Assembly (NCBI RefSeq): GCF_000720635.1
Contig: NZ_JOCF01000077.1
Coordinates: 1 to 37,139, forward strand
Reading direction: 5' to 3'
DNA: 37,139 bases
From: Streptomyces sp. NRRL WC-3742
Lineage (GTDB): Bacteria; Actinomycetota; Actinomycetes; Streptomycetales; Streptomycetaceae
The notes under the pieces were generated by a model. That model saw only the letters and a program-made list of their open reading frames with translations, made no database searches and had not been told where the DNA came from. Positions 16,818-23,442 of the stretch are shown here, piece after piece. Positions within the stretch are counted from its first letter, which is position 1. Each line of letters opens with the position of its first letter. The translations under genes were made by a program, and so were the position numbers.

Positions 16818-16897
16818 TAAGCCAATGTATCTCACTGCTAAGACATATTCCATCCGAGTGTGGGAGTGAGGTGGCTCACGGTTACCTCATCACTAAG
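16810..16897. promoter_or_regulatory. Three copies of a MarR-type operator in the eamA-marR divergent region
   Basis: CTTAGCACTAAG (16810-16821) is almost a perfect dyad (CTTAG, two bases, CTAAG). Two relatives match it at 10 of 12 positions: CTTAGCAGTGAG on the minus strand (16831-16842) and CTCATCACTAAG (16886-16897). The first two cover the eamA promoter/start area. The third overlaps the expected -35 of marR, whose -10 is probably TACCCT at 16916-16921. This arrangement suggests autorepression plus repression of the transporter. Confidence 0.7.
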
Positions 16898-16928
16898 GGA
16901 TTCGGGGGCATCCCCTACCCTGAGAGGC

Positions 16929-17450
16929 GTGGCAGAGCATGCAGATCACGTGGACCGCGTCGTCGCGCAGTGGGGGGCCGAGCGCCCCGACCTGGACGTC
17001 TCCCCGATGGAGGTGTTCGGGCGGCTCAAGCGACTCCATCGCCTGGTGAGCGCCGAACTGGACCGCACCTTCGCCCGGCACGGCCTGGACGCCGCCTCCT
17101 TCGACGTCCTCGCCACCCTCAAGCGCAGCGGCCCGCCCTACCGCCTCACCCCCAGCGGCCTGATGCAGTCCGCGATGGTCACCTCCGGCGCCATCACCCA
17201 GCGCCTCGACCGGCTGGAGGCCCGGGGTCTGGTCACCCGCACCCGCAGCGACCAGGACGGGCGCAGCCGGGAGGTCGCCCTCACCCCCGAGGGCCACGCC
17301 CTGATCGAACGCGCCCTGCCCGACCACCTCGCCACCGAGCACCGCCTGCTCGAGGGCCTCGACGACACCCGCTCCGCCGCCCTCGTCGACGCCATGCGCG
17401 CGATGCTCACCGCGCTCGGGGACACCGAGGGCCCGCCGGTACGGAGTTAG
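16929..17450 (+). CDS. MarR family transcriptional regulator
   Basis: A 173-residue winged-helix regulator. The MEVFGRLKRLHRLVSAELDRTFARHGLDAASFDVLATL portion is the dimer helix and first DNA-domain helix. PSGLMQSAMVTSGAITQRLDRLEARGLVTR is the helix-turn-helix, and DQDGRSREVALTPEG is the wing. The chosen GTG at 16929 follows a -10-like TACCCT by seven bases, indicating a leaderless transcript. An in-frame ORF extends upstream to 16860, but that stretch carries the operator and promoter. It likely controls itself and the divergent EamA/NmrA-like operon. The stop overlaps, tail to tail, the stop of the opposing methyltransferase gene by 3 bases within 17447-17450. Confidence 0.87.
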   Translation: MAEHADHVDRVVAQWGAERPDLDVSPMEVFGRLKRLHRLVSAELDRTFARHGLDAASFDVLATLKRSGPPYRLTPSGLMQSAMVTSGAITQRLDRLEARGLVTRTRSDQDGRSREVALTPEGHALIERALPDHLATEHRLLEGLDDTRSAALVDAMRAMLTALGDTEGPPVRS

Positions 17451-18295
17451 GGTGCAACAGCGACCGCCTTGAAGAAGGTGTAGAGGAACGTCCCGCCCGG
17501 CTCGGCCGTGCGCCGCAGTTCGGCGAGGCCGCGATCGAACTCCTCGGGCGTCGTCAGCCCGGCGGCCAGCGCGTCCGCCCGTACGGACTCGACCATGGCG
17601 ATGAACGTCCGCCGGGTGAAGCGCTCCACCAGTGCCGGGCGGGCGTCGTCCACGTAGACCGCCCGGGGGCGCGTCGCCACCTGCGCGAAGCCGGCCTCCG
17701 TCAGCAGCGGGTGCAGCCGGCGGCCGATCAGCGCGTCCCCACCCGCCTCGGCCTGCAGACGCACCAGGTGGTCGATCGTGCGGCGGGCGGCCGGGCTCTC
17801 CGGGTGGAAGAGCGTCGAGCCGTGGTCGCCCTCGATCACCGTGACCGTCCCGCCCGGGCGCAGCACCCGGCGCAGCGCGGCCAGGGCCGCCACCGGATCG
17901 GCCAGGTGCTCCAGGACGAAGCACAGGAAGACGTGGTCGAACGAGCCGTCCGGGAAGGGCAGTTCGTGCAGGTCCCCGTGGTGCCAGTGGATGTCGGCCC
18001 CCGGGGACTCGGCCGACACCCGCTCGCGGGCCCGCGCCAGCGAGTCGGCGGACAGCTCCACCGCCGTCAGCCGAACGCCCGGACTGGCCGCCAGCAGGTG
18101 CACCGTCTGCGCGCCCACCCCGCAGCCCGCCTCCAGCACCCGGCTCCCGGCCGGGTAGGCCGTGTCCGCGTGCAGCAGTTCGGCGAGGGTGTCGGCCTGG
18201 TCGCCGAGGCGCTGGGCCTCGTGGGGCGAGTAGCCGTGGACGTAGGCGGTGTCGGGGTTCGGGTTGCGCGTGGTTTCCGTGGTTTCCGTGGTCAT
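17447..18295 (-). CDS. SAM-dependent methyltransferase (UbiE/class I)
   Basis: A 282-residue enzyme starting MTTETTETTRNPNPDTAYVHG. S-adenosylmethionine motif I is VLEAGCGVGAQTVHLL (about residues 53-68). The ribose-binding acid is in LTAVELS. Motif post-I is HWHHGDLHELPFPDGSFDHVFLCFVLEHL, and motif III is VLRPGGTVTVIEGDHG. The family methylates small molecules; the substrate is unknown. The ATG is preceded by GAGGGTGGAG. It is divergent from the MocR regulator, with a 32-bp dyad between them, so it may be the regulator's target. The last codons overlap the end of marR on the other strand. Confidence 0.86.
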   Translation of the reverse strand: MTTETTETTRNPNPDTAYVHGYSPHEAQRLGDQADTLAELLHADTAYPAGSRVLEAGCGVGAQTVHLLAASPGVRLTAVELSADSLARARERVSAESPGADIHWHHGDLHELPFPDGSFDHVFLCFVLEHLADPVAALAALRRVLRPGGTVTVIEGDHGSTLFHPESPAARRTIDHLVRLQAEAGGDALIGRRLHPLLTEAGFAQVATRPRAVYVDDARPALVERFTRRTFIAMVESVRADALAAGLTTPEEFDRGLAELRRTAEPGGTFLYTFFKAVAVAP

Positions 18296-18310
18296 GGCTC
18301 CACCCTCGCG

Positions 18311-18342
18311 CCACTATGGACCGGTGAACAGGTCCAAAGTGG
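18311..18342. promoter_or_regulatory. MocR operator, 12-8-12 inverted repeat
   Basis: CCACTATGGACC (18311-18322) and GGTCCAAAGTGG (18331-18342) are inverted repeats with 11 of 12 bases paired, around the spacer GGTGAACA. Further half-like pieces (GGGCCAAAG, GGGCTCCAAAG) follow at 18354-18379. It lies between the methyltransferase and MocR genes and includes a TTGGAC that could serve as a minus-strand -35. Confidence 0.72.
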
Positions 18343-18365
18343 AGCCACTCGAGGGGGCCAAAGCG

Positions 18366-19874
18366 GTGGGCTCCAAAGTCGCGGAGACCGGCGCCGACTT
18401 CCTCCAGCTCGACCCCGCCCACGCCCCGCGCGGGGGTCTCACCGACTGGCTCGCCGAGCAGCTGCGCGCTGCCGTCGCGGACGGGCGCCTCCCCGCCGGC
18501 AGCAGGCTGCCCGCCTCCCGGCTGCTCGCCGGGGAGCTCGGCGTCTCCCGCGGCGTCGTCACCGACGCCTACCGGCGCCTCGCCGAGGAGGGCCGCGTCC
18601 TCGGGCAGGGCAGGGGCGGCACCGTCGTCGTCGCGGGCCCCGCCGGGCGCGGGTCCGCACCCGTACGGCCGGTGCCGGAGCAGGGCCCCGGGCTGTTCGC
18701 CGAGGACCCCGCGCGTGAGGTCTTCGACCGGCTGCGTGCCGCTCCCGCCCGGATCGACCTCACCCCCGGTGCGCCCGACCTCACCGCCTTCCCCCGCGCC
18801 GCCTGGCTGCGCTCCGAACGCGCCGTCCTCGACACCCTCGCCGCCTCCAACCTCGGCTACGGCGACATCCGCGGCACCCCCCAGCTGCGCGGGGCCGTCG
18901 CCGACTGGCTCGCCCGCAACCGGGGCATCCGCACCGACCCCGAGGACGTGCTGATCGTCGCCGGGACCTCCCAGGCCCTCGCCCTGCTCGGCCGCGCCCT
19001 CGGCCGGACCGGCGTCACCGAGGTCGCGGTCGAGGACCCGGGCTCCCTCGGCACCCGCCAGCACCTCGAGCACTGGCTCGCTGCCGTCCCGTCCGTCCCG
19101 GTCGACGCCGAGGGCGTCCGCGTGGACGCGCTGCGCGCCCTCGGCGCCCCGGCCGTCCTGCTCACCCCCGCCCACCAGTACCCGACCGGCGTCGTCCTCG
19201 GCGGCGAACGGCGACGCGACCTGCTGCAGTGGGCGGCGGACGGGGGCCTCGTCCTCGAGGACGACTACGACGCCGAGCACCGCTACGACCGCCCGCCCGT
19301 CCCCGCCCTCCATGCCGCCCTGCCCGACCGGGTCTGCTACATGGGCACCGTCTCCAAACTGCTCGCCCCCGCGCTGCGCACCGGATGGCTGCTGGTGCCG
19401 CCGCGGCTGCGCGAGGACGTCCTGGAGGAGAAGCGCTACGCCGACCTCGGCAACCCGATCCTGCCGCAGCTGGTGCTCGCCCGGTTGATGCGCTCCGGTG
19501 AACTGGAGCGCCACCTGCGGCTGTTGCGCCGCAGCCACCGCCGCCGCCGGGACGCCATGATCGCCGCGATCCGCACCCACCTGCCGGAGGCGACCGTCCA
19601 CGGCGCCGCCGCCGGACTGCATCTGATGCTCACGCTGCCGCCGCAACGCGGCTGTACGGACGCGGAGTTGGCGGCGGCCGCGCTGGAGCGGGGCGTGAAG
19701 GTGCAGCCCCTGTCCTGGCATGCGCGGCTGCCCGGCCCGCCCGGGCTGGTGCTCGGGTACGCGGCCGTCCCGGTGGGGGAGATCGCCGAAGGCGTGGCGG
19801 TGCTGGGGGAGTTGGTGCGACTCAGTCGAGGTCCAGGGGCCGTCCGGGCTGGGGGACGATCAGGAACTCGGTGA
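18366..19874 (+). CDS. MocR-type regulator (GntR HTH fused to PLP aminotransferase fold)
   Basis: A 502-residue chimera. Residues 20-90 are the GntR winged helix (LTDWLAEQLRAAVADGRLPAGSRLPASRLLAGELGVSRGVVTDAYRRL). After a Gly/Pro linker comes a fold type I aminotransferase domain with NLGYGDIRGTPQLR, GTSQALALL, TPAHQYPTGVVLG, LEDDYDAEHRYD and the PLP lysine in MGTVSKLLAPALRTGW. Some MocR proteins (PdxR) control pyridoxal phosphate synthesis; others control nearby enzymes. The GTG at 18366 is chosen because GAGGGGG precedes it and it lies beyond the operator. GTGs at 18339 and 18324 are in frame but sit in the dyad. The 3' end overlaps the convergent DUF4241 gene by 53 bp. Confidence 0.87.
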   Translation: MGSKVAETGADFLQLDPAHAPRGGLTDWLAEQLRAAVADGRLPAGSRLPASRLLAGELGVSRGVVTDAYRRLAEEGRVLGQGRGGTVVVAGPAGRGSAPVRPVPEQGPGLFAEDPAREVFDRLRAAPARIDLTPGAPDLTAFPRAAWLRSERAVLDTLAASNLGYGDIRGTPQLRGAVADWLARNRGIRTDPEDVLIVAGTSQALALLGRALGRTGVTEVAVEDPGSLGTRQHLEHWLAAVPSVPVDAEGVRVDALRALGAPAVLLTPAHQYPTGVVLGGERRRDLLQWAADGGLVLEDDYDAEHRYDRPPVPALHAALPDRVCYMGTVSKLLAPALRTGWLLVPPRLREDVLEEKRYADLGNPILPQLVLARLMRSGELERHLRLLRRSHRRRRDAMIAAIRTHLPEATVHGAAAGLHLMLTLPPQRGCTDAELAAAALERGVKVQPLSWHARLPGPPGLVLGYAAVPVGEIAEGVAVLGELVRLSRGPGAVRAGGRSGTR

Positions 19875-20508
19875 CCAGGGCGACCGGCCGGCCGTCGGCG
19901 CCGTAGCCGGCCCAGGTGGGGTAGCGGCCGTCGCCGAAGCCGGTGCGGAAGGCGACCAGGCCCCCGCCGGTGTCGGGGTCGGTGAAGACGGCCGGGCCCA
20001 GGTCGTCCGGGTCGACGTCCGCACGGGCGTCGAAGCCGGCCTCCAGGGTGTCGCCGTCGCCGAGCAGGTCGTAGAGCTCGTCACCGGCGGCCGCGTCGAA
20101 GAAGCAGCCGGTGCCGGTGTCGACGCCGTAGCCGAAGTAGTCCTCCTCCCCGAGGGCCTGGATCTCCTCCTCTTCGCCGTCCGCCATCGCCCACCGGACG
20201 ACCGGCTCCTCGGCCAGCCGCAGGTGCGCGGCGGCGACCCGGCGGTCCGGGGTGTACTCCTCGTCGCCGGGCCGGGTGAATTCCACGACGGACAGCGTCA
20301 CCGGGTAGCTGCCGGGCGGCGGGCTCTGCGGGAACGGCTCGCCCGGCTCGCTGAGGCAGACGTGCGGGTCGCAGGCGGACACCGTCCCGCTGGGCAGCGG
20401 CAGTTCGGCCGTGGGGAGGGCGACCACGACGGCCGTCGTGCCGTTCGGGCAGTCGTAGCGGGCGCCCAGCGTGAGGAGGCGGTCGACGTCGGGGGCGGGC
20501 AGGGGCAT
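19822..20508 (-). CDS. DUF4241 protein
   Basis: A 228-residue, very acidic, soluble protein. The end block GDGRYPTWAGYGADGRPVALVTEFLIV is typical of DUF4241. The earlier VDTGTGCFFDA and ALGEEDYFGYG also fit that family. Its function is not established; members occur in polymorphic-toxin immunity-like settings, but no toxin is visible here. The ATG at 20506-20508 has GAAAGGG eight bases upstream on its strand and is preferred. An in-frame ATG at 20530-20532 lacks a ribosome site and abuts the palindrome. Its last 53 bp overlap the mocR 3' end antiparallel. Confidence 0.78.
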   Translation of the reverse strand: MPLPAPDVDRLLTLGARYDCPNGTTAVVVALPTAELPLPSGTVSACDPHVCLSEPGEPFPQSPPPGSYPVTLSVVEFTRPGDEEYTPDRRVAAAHLRLAEEPVVRWAMADGEEEEIQALGEEDYFGYGVDTGTGCFFDAAAGDELYDLLGDGDTLEAGFDARADVDPDDLGPAVFTDPDTGGGLVAFRTGFGDGRYPTWAGYGADGRPVALVTEFLIVPQPGRPLDLD

Positions 20509-20535
20509 GGGCGTGGCCCTTTCGAGGTCCATATC

Positions 20536-20557
20536 GATCAGCTGATCAGCTGATCAG
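20536..20557. promoter_or_regulatory. Palindromic GATCAGCT repeat (operator candidate)
   Basis: GATCAGCT repeats two and a half times at 20536-20557. The part CTGATCAGCTGATCAG (20542-20557) is a perfect 16-bp palindrome. It lies about 30 bp upstream of the DUF4241 start and resembles a TetR-family operator. No TetR gene is in the window. Confidence 0.55.
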
Positions 20558-20723
20558 TCGGTCATTGGATGAGCGGGAGGCTATCGGGCGGCGGTGACAC
20601 GGGAGTTGCCGGGCGGCCGGTGCGCGTGCGAGGGGGCGCGTGGCGTACTGCCGGGCGCGGGCGTGCGGCACTACGCTGGCCTGCCGTAGATCCGCTGCTC
20701 GACTGCTCGACCCAGGAGGCGTC

Positions 20724-21869
20724 ATGGGCCCGTTACGGCGTGCGGTCCGGCTCGGCGTGGTGCTGGCGGCGCTGGCCACCGTGAGCGGGCCGGCACCCTC
20801 CGGCTCGGCGGCGCTCGCGGGCAGTGCCCCCGAGGAGAGGCGGATGACGATGGCCTTCCACCACGAGGACGCGCGGGTGCTCGCGGGCCGCCGGATCGTG
20901 CTCTCCTACCCCGGGCCCACGCCGCCGCCCGCGGTGCTGCGCGCGATCCGGGAGGGTCGGGCCGCCGGAGTGATCCTCTTCGGGGAGAACATCACCGGTC
21001 CGGAGCAACTGTCGCAGGCCGTCGCCCAGTTGAAGCAGGCTTCGGCCGAGTCTCCGGACGGGCTGCCGCTGCTGCTGATGACCGACCAGGAGGGCGGCAA
21101 GGTCCGCCGCCTGCCGGGAGCGCCCGAACTCTCCGCCCGCCGCACCGGGTTGGCGCCGCACCCGCTGGCGGCGGCCGTCTCATCCGGTACGGGCGCCGCG
21201 CGCACGCTCACCGACGCCGGTCTCAACGTCAACCTCGCGCCGGTGCTGGACGTCTACGACACCCCGGGGAACTTCATCGACCGCTACGAGCGCTCCTACG
21301 GCCAGGACCCGCGCCGCGTGGCCGAGTTGGGAACCGCCTTCCTCGCCGCCCAGCAGGGCCTGGGTGTCGCGGCCACGGCCAAGCACTTCCCGGGCCTCGG
21401 CGCCGCCGCCCGGGACGAGAACACCGACACCCGCCCCGTCACCCTGCCCGTCACCCTGGAGCGCCTGCGGGAGCGCGACGAGGCGCCCTACCGCGCCGCC
21501 GTCGCGGCGGGCGTGCGGATGGTGATGACCTCCTGGGCGGTCTACCCGGCCCTCGACCCCGACCACCCCGCCGGGTTCTCGGCCGCCGTCGTCCAGGGCG
21601 AGCTGCGCGGGCGCCTCGGCTTCGAAGGCGTGACGGTCACCGACGCCCTGGAGGCCGAGGCCCTCGCCCCCTACGGTGCCACCGGCCCCCGCGCCCTCGC
21701 CGCGGCCCGGGCCGGGATGGACCTGATCCTCTGCTCGGCCCGCGACGCCCAGCAGGGCGAGGACGCGGCGCAGGCCCTGGCCGCGGCCCTCGACTCGGGC
21801 GAGCTCGACCGCGCCGCCTTCACCGCGGCCGTTGCCCGGGTCGACGCCCTGCGCGCCTCCCTGGACTGA
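20724..21869 (+). CDS. Secreted GH3 hydrolase (NagZ-like beta-N-acetylhexosaminidase family)
   Basis: A 381-residue exported GH3 barrel. Residues 1-33 are a signal peptide (LRRAVRLGVVLAALATVSG). Substrate-binding DQEGGKVRRL is at 121-130, KHFPGLG at 220-226, and the nucleophile is D307 in VTVTDALEAEAL. NagZ enzymes have an Asp-His pair as acid/base in the loop after KHFPGHG. Here the loop reads ENTDTRPVTLP, with Arg where His is expected. Many actinobacterial secreted relatives share such loops, so the reaction may differ from cell-wall N-acetylglucosamine release. The ATG has AGGAGG at 20714-20719. The stop begins a 14-bp tandem repeat. Confidence 0.88.
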   Translation: MGPLRRAVRLGVVLAALATVSGPAPSGSAALAGSAPEERRMTMAFHHEDARVLAGRRIVLSYPGPTPPPAVLRAIREGRAAGVILFGENITGPEQLSQAVAQLKQASAESPDGLPLLLMTDQEGGKVRRLPGAPELSARRTGLAPHPLAAAVSSGTGAARTLTDAGLNVNLAPVLDVYDTPGNFIDRYERSYGQDPRRVAELGTAFLAAQQGLGVAATAKHFPGLGAAARDENTDTRPVTLPVTLERLRERDEAPYRAAVAAGVRMVMTSWAVYPALDPDHPAGFSAAVVQGELRGRLGFEGVTVTDALEAEALAPYGATGPRALAAARAGMDLILCSARDAQQGEDAAQALAAALDSGELDRAAFTAAVARVDALRASLD

Positions 21870-21910
21870 GCCCCCTGGACTGAGTCCCTTGGGCCGAGTC
21901 CCCTGGACGG
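21859..21910 (+). repeat. Four 14-bp repeats spanning the GH3 stop codon
   Basis: CTGGACTGAG starts at 21861 and 21875, TTGGGCCGAG at 21889, and CTGGACGGGC at 21903, each 14 bp apart. The first copy contains the stop TGA (21867-21869). The second contains an out-of-frame TGA at 21881. Confidence 0.85.
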
Positions 21911-22053
21911 GCCGTCTGATGGATCGTCAGCCGGGTTCACCGGGCGTTCAGGGGGGATTGGCCCGACGGCCGCGCATGTCGGGCTGGTTCCCGCCATCCA
22001 AGGTTAGATTTCGGCCGGGTCGGCACTTCGAAGGCCAAATGCGCCTGGAGGCT

Positions 22054-22092
22054 ATGAATCGCATGGCAAAGTCTTCGTTGTGGCGCGTATGA
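22054..22092 (+). CDS. Possible 12-residue upstream ORF
   Basis: ATG at 22054 follows GGAGG by two bases and encodes MNRMAKSSLWRV. Its TGA (22090-22092) overlaps the ATG of a second small ORF in the bases ATGA. Translation is inferred from the ribosome site and the overlaps only. Confidence 0.35.
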   Translation: MNRMAKSSLWRV

Positions 22093-22157
22093 AATGTCAT
22101 ATGCGACACGTCACCCTGAATATTCCATTGCGATTCCCTCAGAAGGGGAGATCATGA
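22089..22157 (+). CDS. Possible 22-residue upstream ORF coupled to the secreted protein gene
   Basis: Encodes MKCHMRHVTLNIPLRFPQKG plus two more residues. It has no Shine-Dalgarno of its own; its ATG overlaps the preceding uORF stop. Its own TGA (22155-22157) overlaps the ATG of the secreted protein gene (ATGA, 22154-22157). Reinitiation along the chain would link expression of the main gene to leader translation. Confidence 0.35.
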   Translation: MKCHMRHVTLNIPLRFPQKGRS

Positions 22158-22618
22158 ACCGCCTCACCCGTTTCGCCGCCGGCGCCGCCGGTGCCGCCGC
22201 CCTGCTGACCGCGCCCACCTCGGCCTTCGCCGCCTCGGCCGGCGCCACCGACACTGCCACCACGGTCACGACCTGCACCTACGGCCTGCAGTCCGGCCTG
22301 GCGACGTACGCCTGCACCGATGTCACCGGTGACAGCGTCGTGGTCTACGGCAAGGTCGGCATGGCGGGCCCGCCCTCCCCGGGCACCCCGTGGCCGCCGG
22401 CGCCGAAGGAGCTGTTCACCACCCTGTCGGCCGAGATCGCGGGCGGCACCTCCCTCGGGTCCGTGAACGGGCGCGGGATTTTCCAGGTCAACACCCTGCG
22501 CTTCGACGGCTTCACCTCCACCGTGCCCTGCGGCTCGACGGTGAACGCCACCTTCTCCGTGACCTCCTACGGGTGGGGGCCGCGCCCGGTGACCGTCTCC
22601 GTTCCGGTGAACTGCTGA
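22154..22618 (+). CDS. Small secreted protein with four cysteines
   Basis: A 154-residue protein. Signal peptide is residues 1-27 (MNRLTRFAAGAAGAAALLTAPTSAFAAS). The mature part has four Cys (TTCTYG, YACTD, VPCGS and the final VNC), suggesting two disulfides in a beta-rich domain. I do not recognise the family. The ATG has AAGGGGA at 22143-22149. The 284 bp before it is less GC-rich than its surroundings, contains two possible small ORFs, and a TAGATT at 22004-22009 that may be the -10. A hairpin plus T-rich terminator follows, so it is expressed alone. Confidence 0.78.
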   Translation: MNRLTRFAAGAAGAAALLTAPTSAFAASAGATDTATTVTTCTYGLQSGLATYACTDVTGDSVVVYGKVGMAGPPSPGTPWPPAPKELFTTLSAEIAGGTSLGSVNGRGIFQVNTLRFDGFTSTVPCGSTVNATFSVTSYGWGPRPVTVSVPVNC

Positions 22619-22637
22619 CGGCGGGATCGGTCAACGG

Positions 22638-22680
22638 CCGGGCCCGGGGGCGTGAAGCCCCTGGGCCCGGTTCGTGTTTT
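22638..22680 (+). terminator. Intrinsic terminator with T-rich tail
   Basis: Stem 22638-22651 with 22657-22670 (14 pairs, one G-T) and loop GTGAA, followed by TTCGTGTTTT. Confidence 0.85.
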
Positions 22681-22836
22681 CGCGGGCACGCCCGGTGACG
22701 GTCCTGTGCCTGTAAGGTTGCTGACGGCCCGTCATCGTGGCTGCCGGGTCCGGGGGTTGGCAGCGTCCCGGGCCTGGCTCTTGCGTGTCCGGGGCCGGGC
22801 GGGGTGGTGACGGGTGTCACCTCCGGCGGTGACGAC

Positions 22837-22865
22837 TTGAAGAAATCTTCATCTGTCGCGATGAT
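22837..22865 (+). promoter_or_regulatory. ArsR promoter and operator
   Basis: A -35 TTGAAG (22837-22842) and -10 GATGAT (22860-22865) are 17 bp apart. The perfect 6-2-6 palindrome TGAAGAAATCTTCA (22838-22851) overlaps the -35. TGAA/TTCA dyads are typical of ArsR/SmtB sites, so autorepression is likely. Confidence 0.7.
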
Positions 22866-22938
22866 TCCCTTCGGCAGGGCAGGCAGAGGCCCCCGGCCGG
22901 ACGACCACCGAACCGGACGCGAGGGAGTGAAGCGGACG

Positions 22939-23283
22939 ATGCCGGTCCCGCTGTACCAGGCGAAGGCGGACTTCTTCCGCACCCTCGGGCACCCCGTCCG
23001 CATCCGCGTCCTGGAACTGCTCCAGGACGGGCCCCGGCCGGTGCGCGAGCTGCTGGCGGAGATCGAGATCGAGCCGTCCAACCTCTCCCAGCAACTCGCC
23101 GTGCTGCGCCGCACCCAGCTGGTGACGGCCACCCGCGAGGGCAACACCGTGGTGTACGCGCTCAGCACCCCGGACGTCGCCGAACTGCTGCGCGCGGCGC
23201 GCCGCATCCTGACCGAGCTGATCGCCGACCAGGGCGCGCTGCTGACCGAGCTGCGCGCCACCGGCGGCCGGCCGACCCGCTGA
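22939..23283 (+). CDS. ArsR family transcriptional regulator
   Basis: A 114-residue winged helix repressor. MPVPLYQAKADFFRTLGHPVRIRVLELL is followed by the recognition helix in EPSNLSQQLAVLRRTQLV and the wing TATREGNTVVYALS. No CxC metal-binding motif is present in the alpha-3 helix, so it is probably not a metal sensor of the classical kind. The ATG at 22939 matches the usual N-terminus; a GTG at 22927 would add four residues. It has its own promoter with a palindrome and precedes the DUF6126 gene by 23 bp, so the two likely share an mRNA. Confidence 0.85.
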   Translation: MPVPLYQAKADFFRTLGHPVRIRVLELLQDGPRPVRELLAEIEIEPSNLSQQLAVLRRTQLVTATREGNTVVYALSTPDVAELLRAARRILTELIADQGALLTELRATGGRPTR

Positions 23284-23306
23284 GCCCGACCCGAGGAGAA
23301 CCCACC

Positions 23307-23438
23307 ATGAGCGACGGCACGAACGAGGAGAAGGCGCGCCGCAGGGCGATGCTCATCCGCGCGGGCATCTACATCTTCGCCACGCACCTGTTCGCCGGCT
23401 TCGTGCTGCTGCTCTTCGCGCTGGGCAACCGCAACTGA
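23307..23438 (+). CDS. DUF6126-like single-helix membrane peptide (43 aa)
   Basis: A 43-residue protein: charged head MSDGTNEEKARRRAMLIR, then one membrane helix (AGIYIFATHLFAGFVLLLFAL) and tail GNRN. The IFATHLFAGF core matches what I know of DUF6126, small actinobacterial membrane peptides of unknown function. GAGGAGA lies seven bases before the ATG. It follows arsR closely and its stop is only four bases from the stop of the convergent P450-terpene synthase gene, leaving no room for a terminator. Confidence 0.75.
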   Translation: MSDGTNEEKARRRAMLIRAGIYIFATHLFAGFVLLLFALGNRN

Positions 23439-23442
23439 CCGG

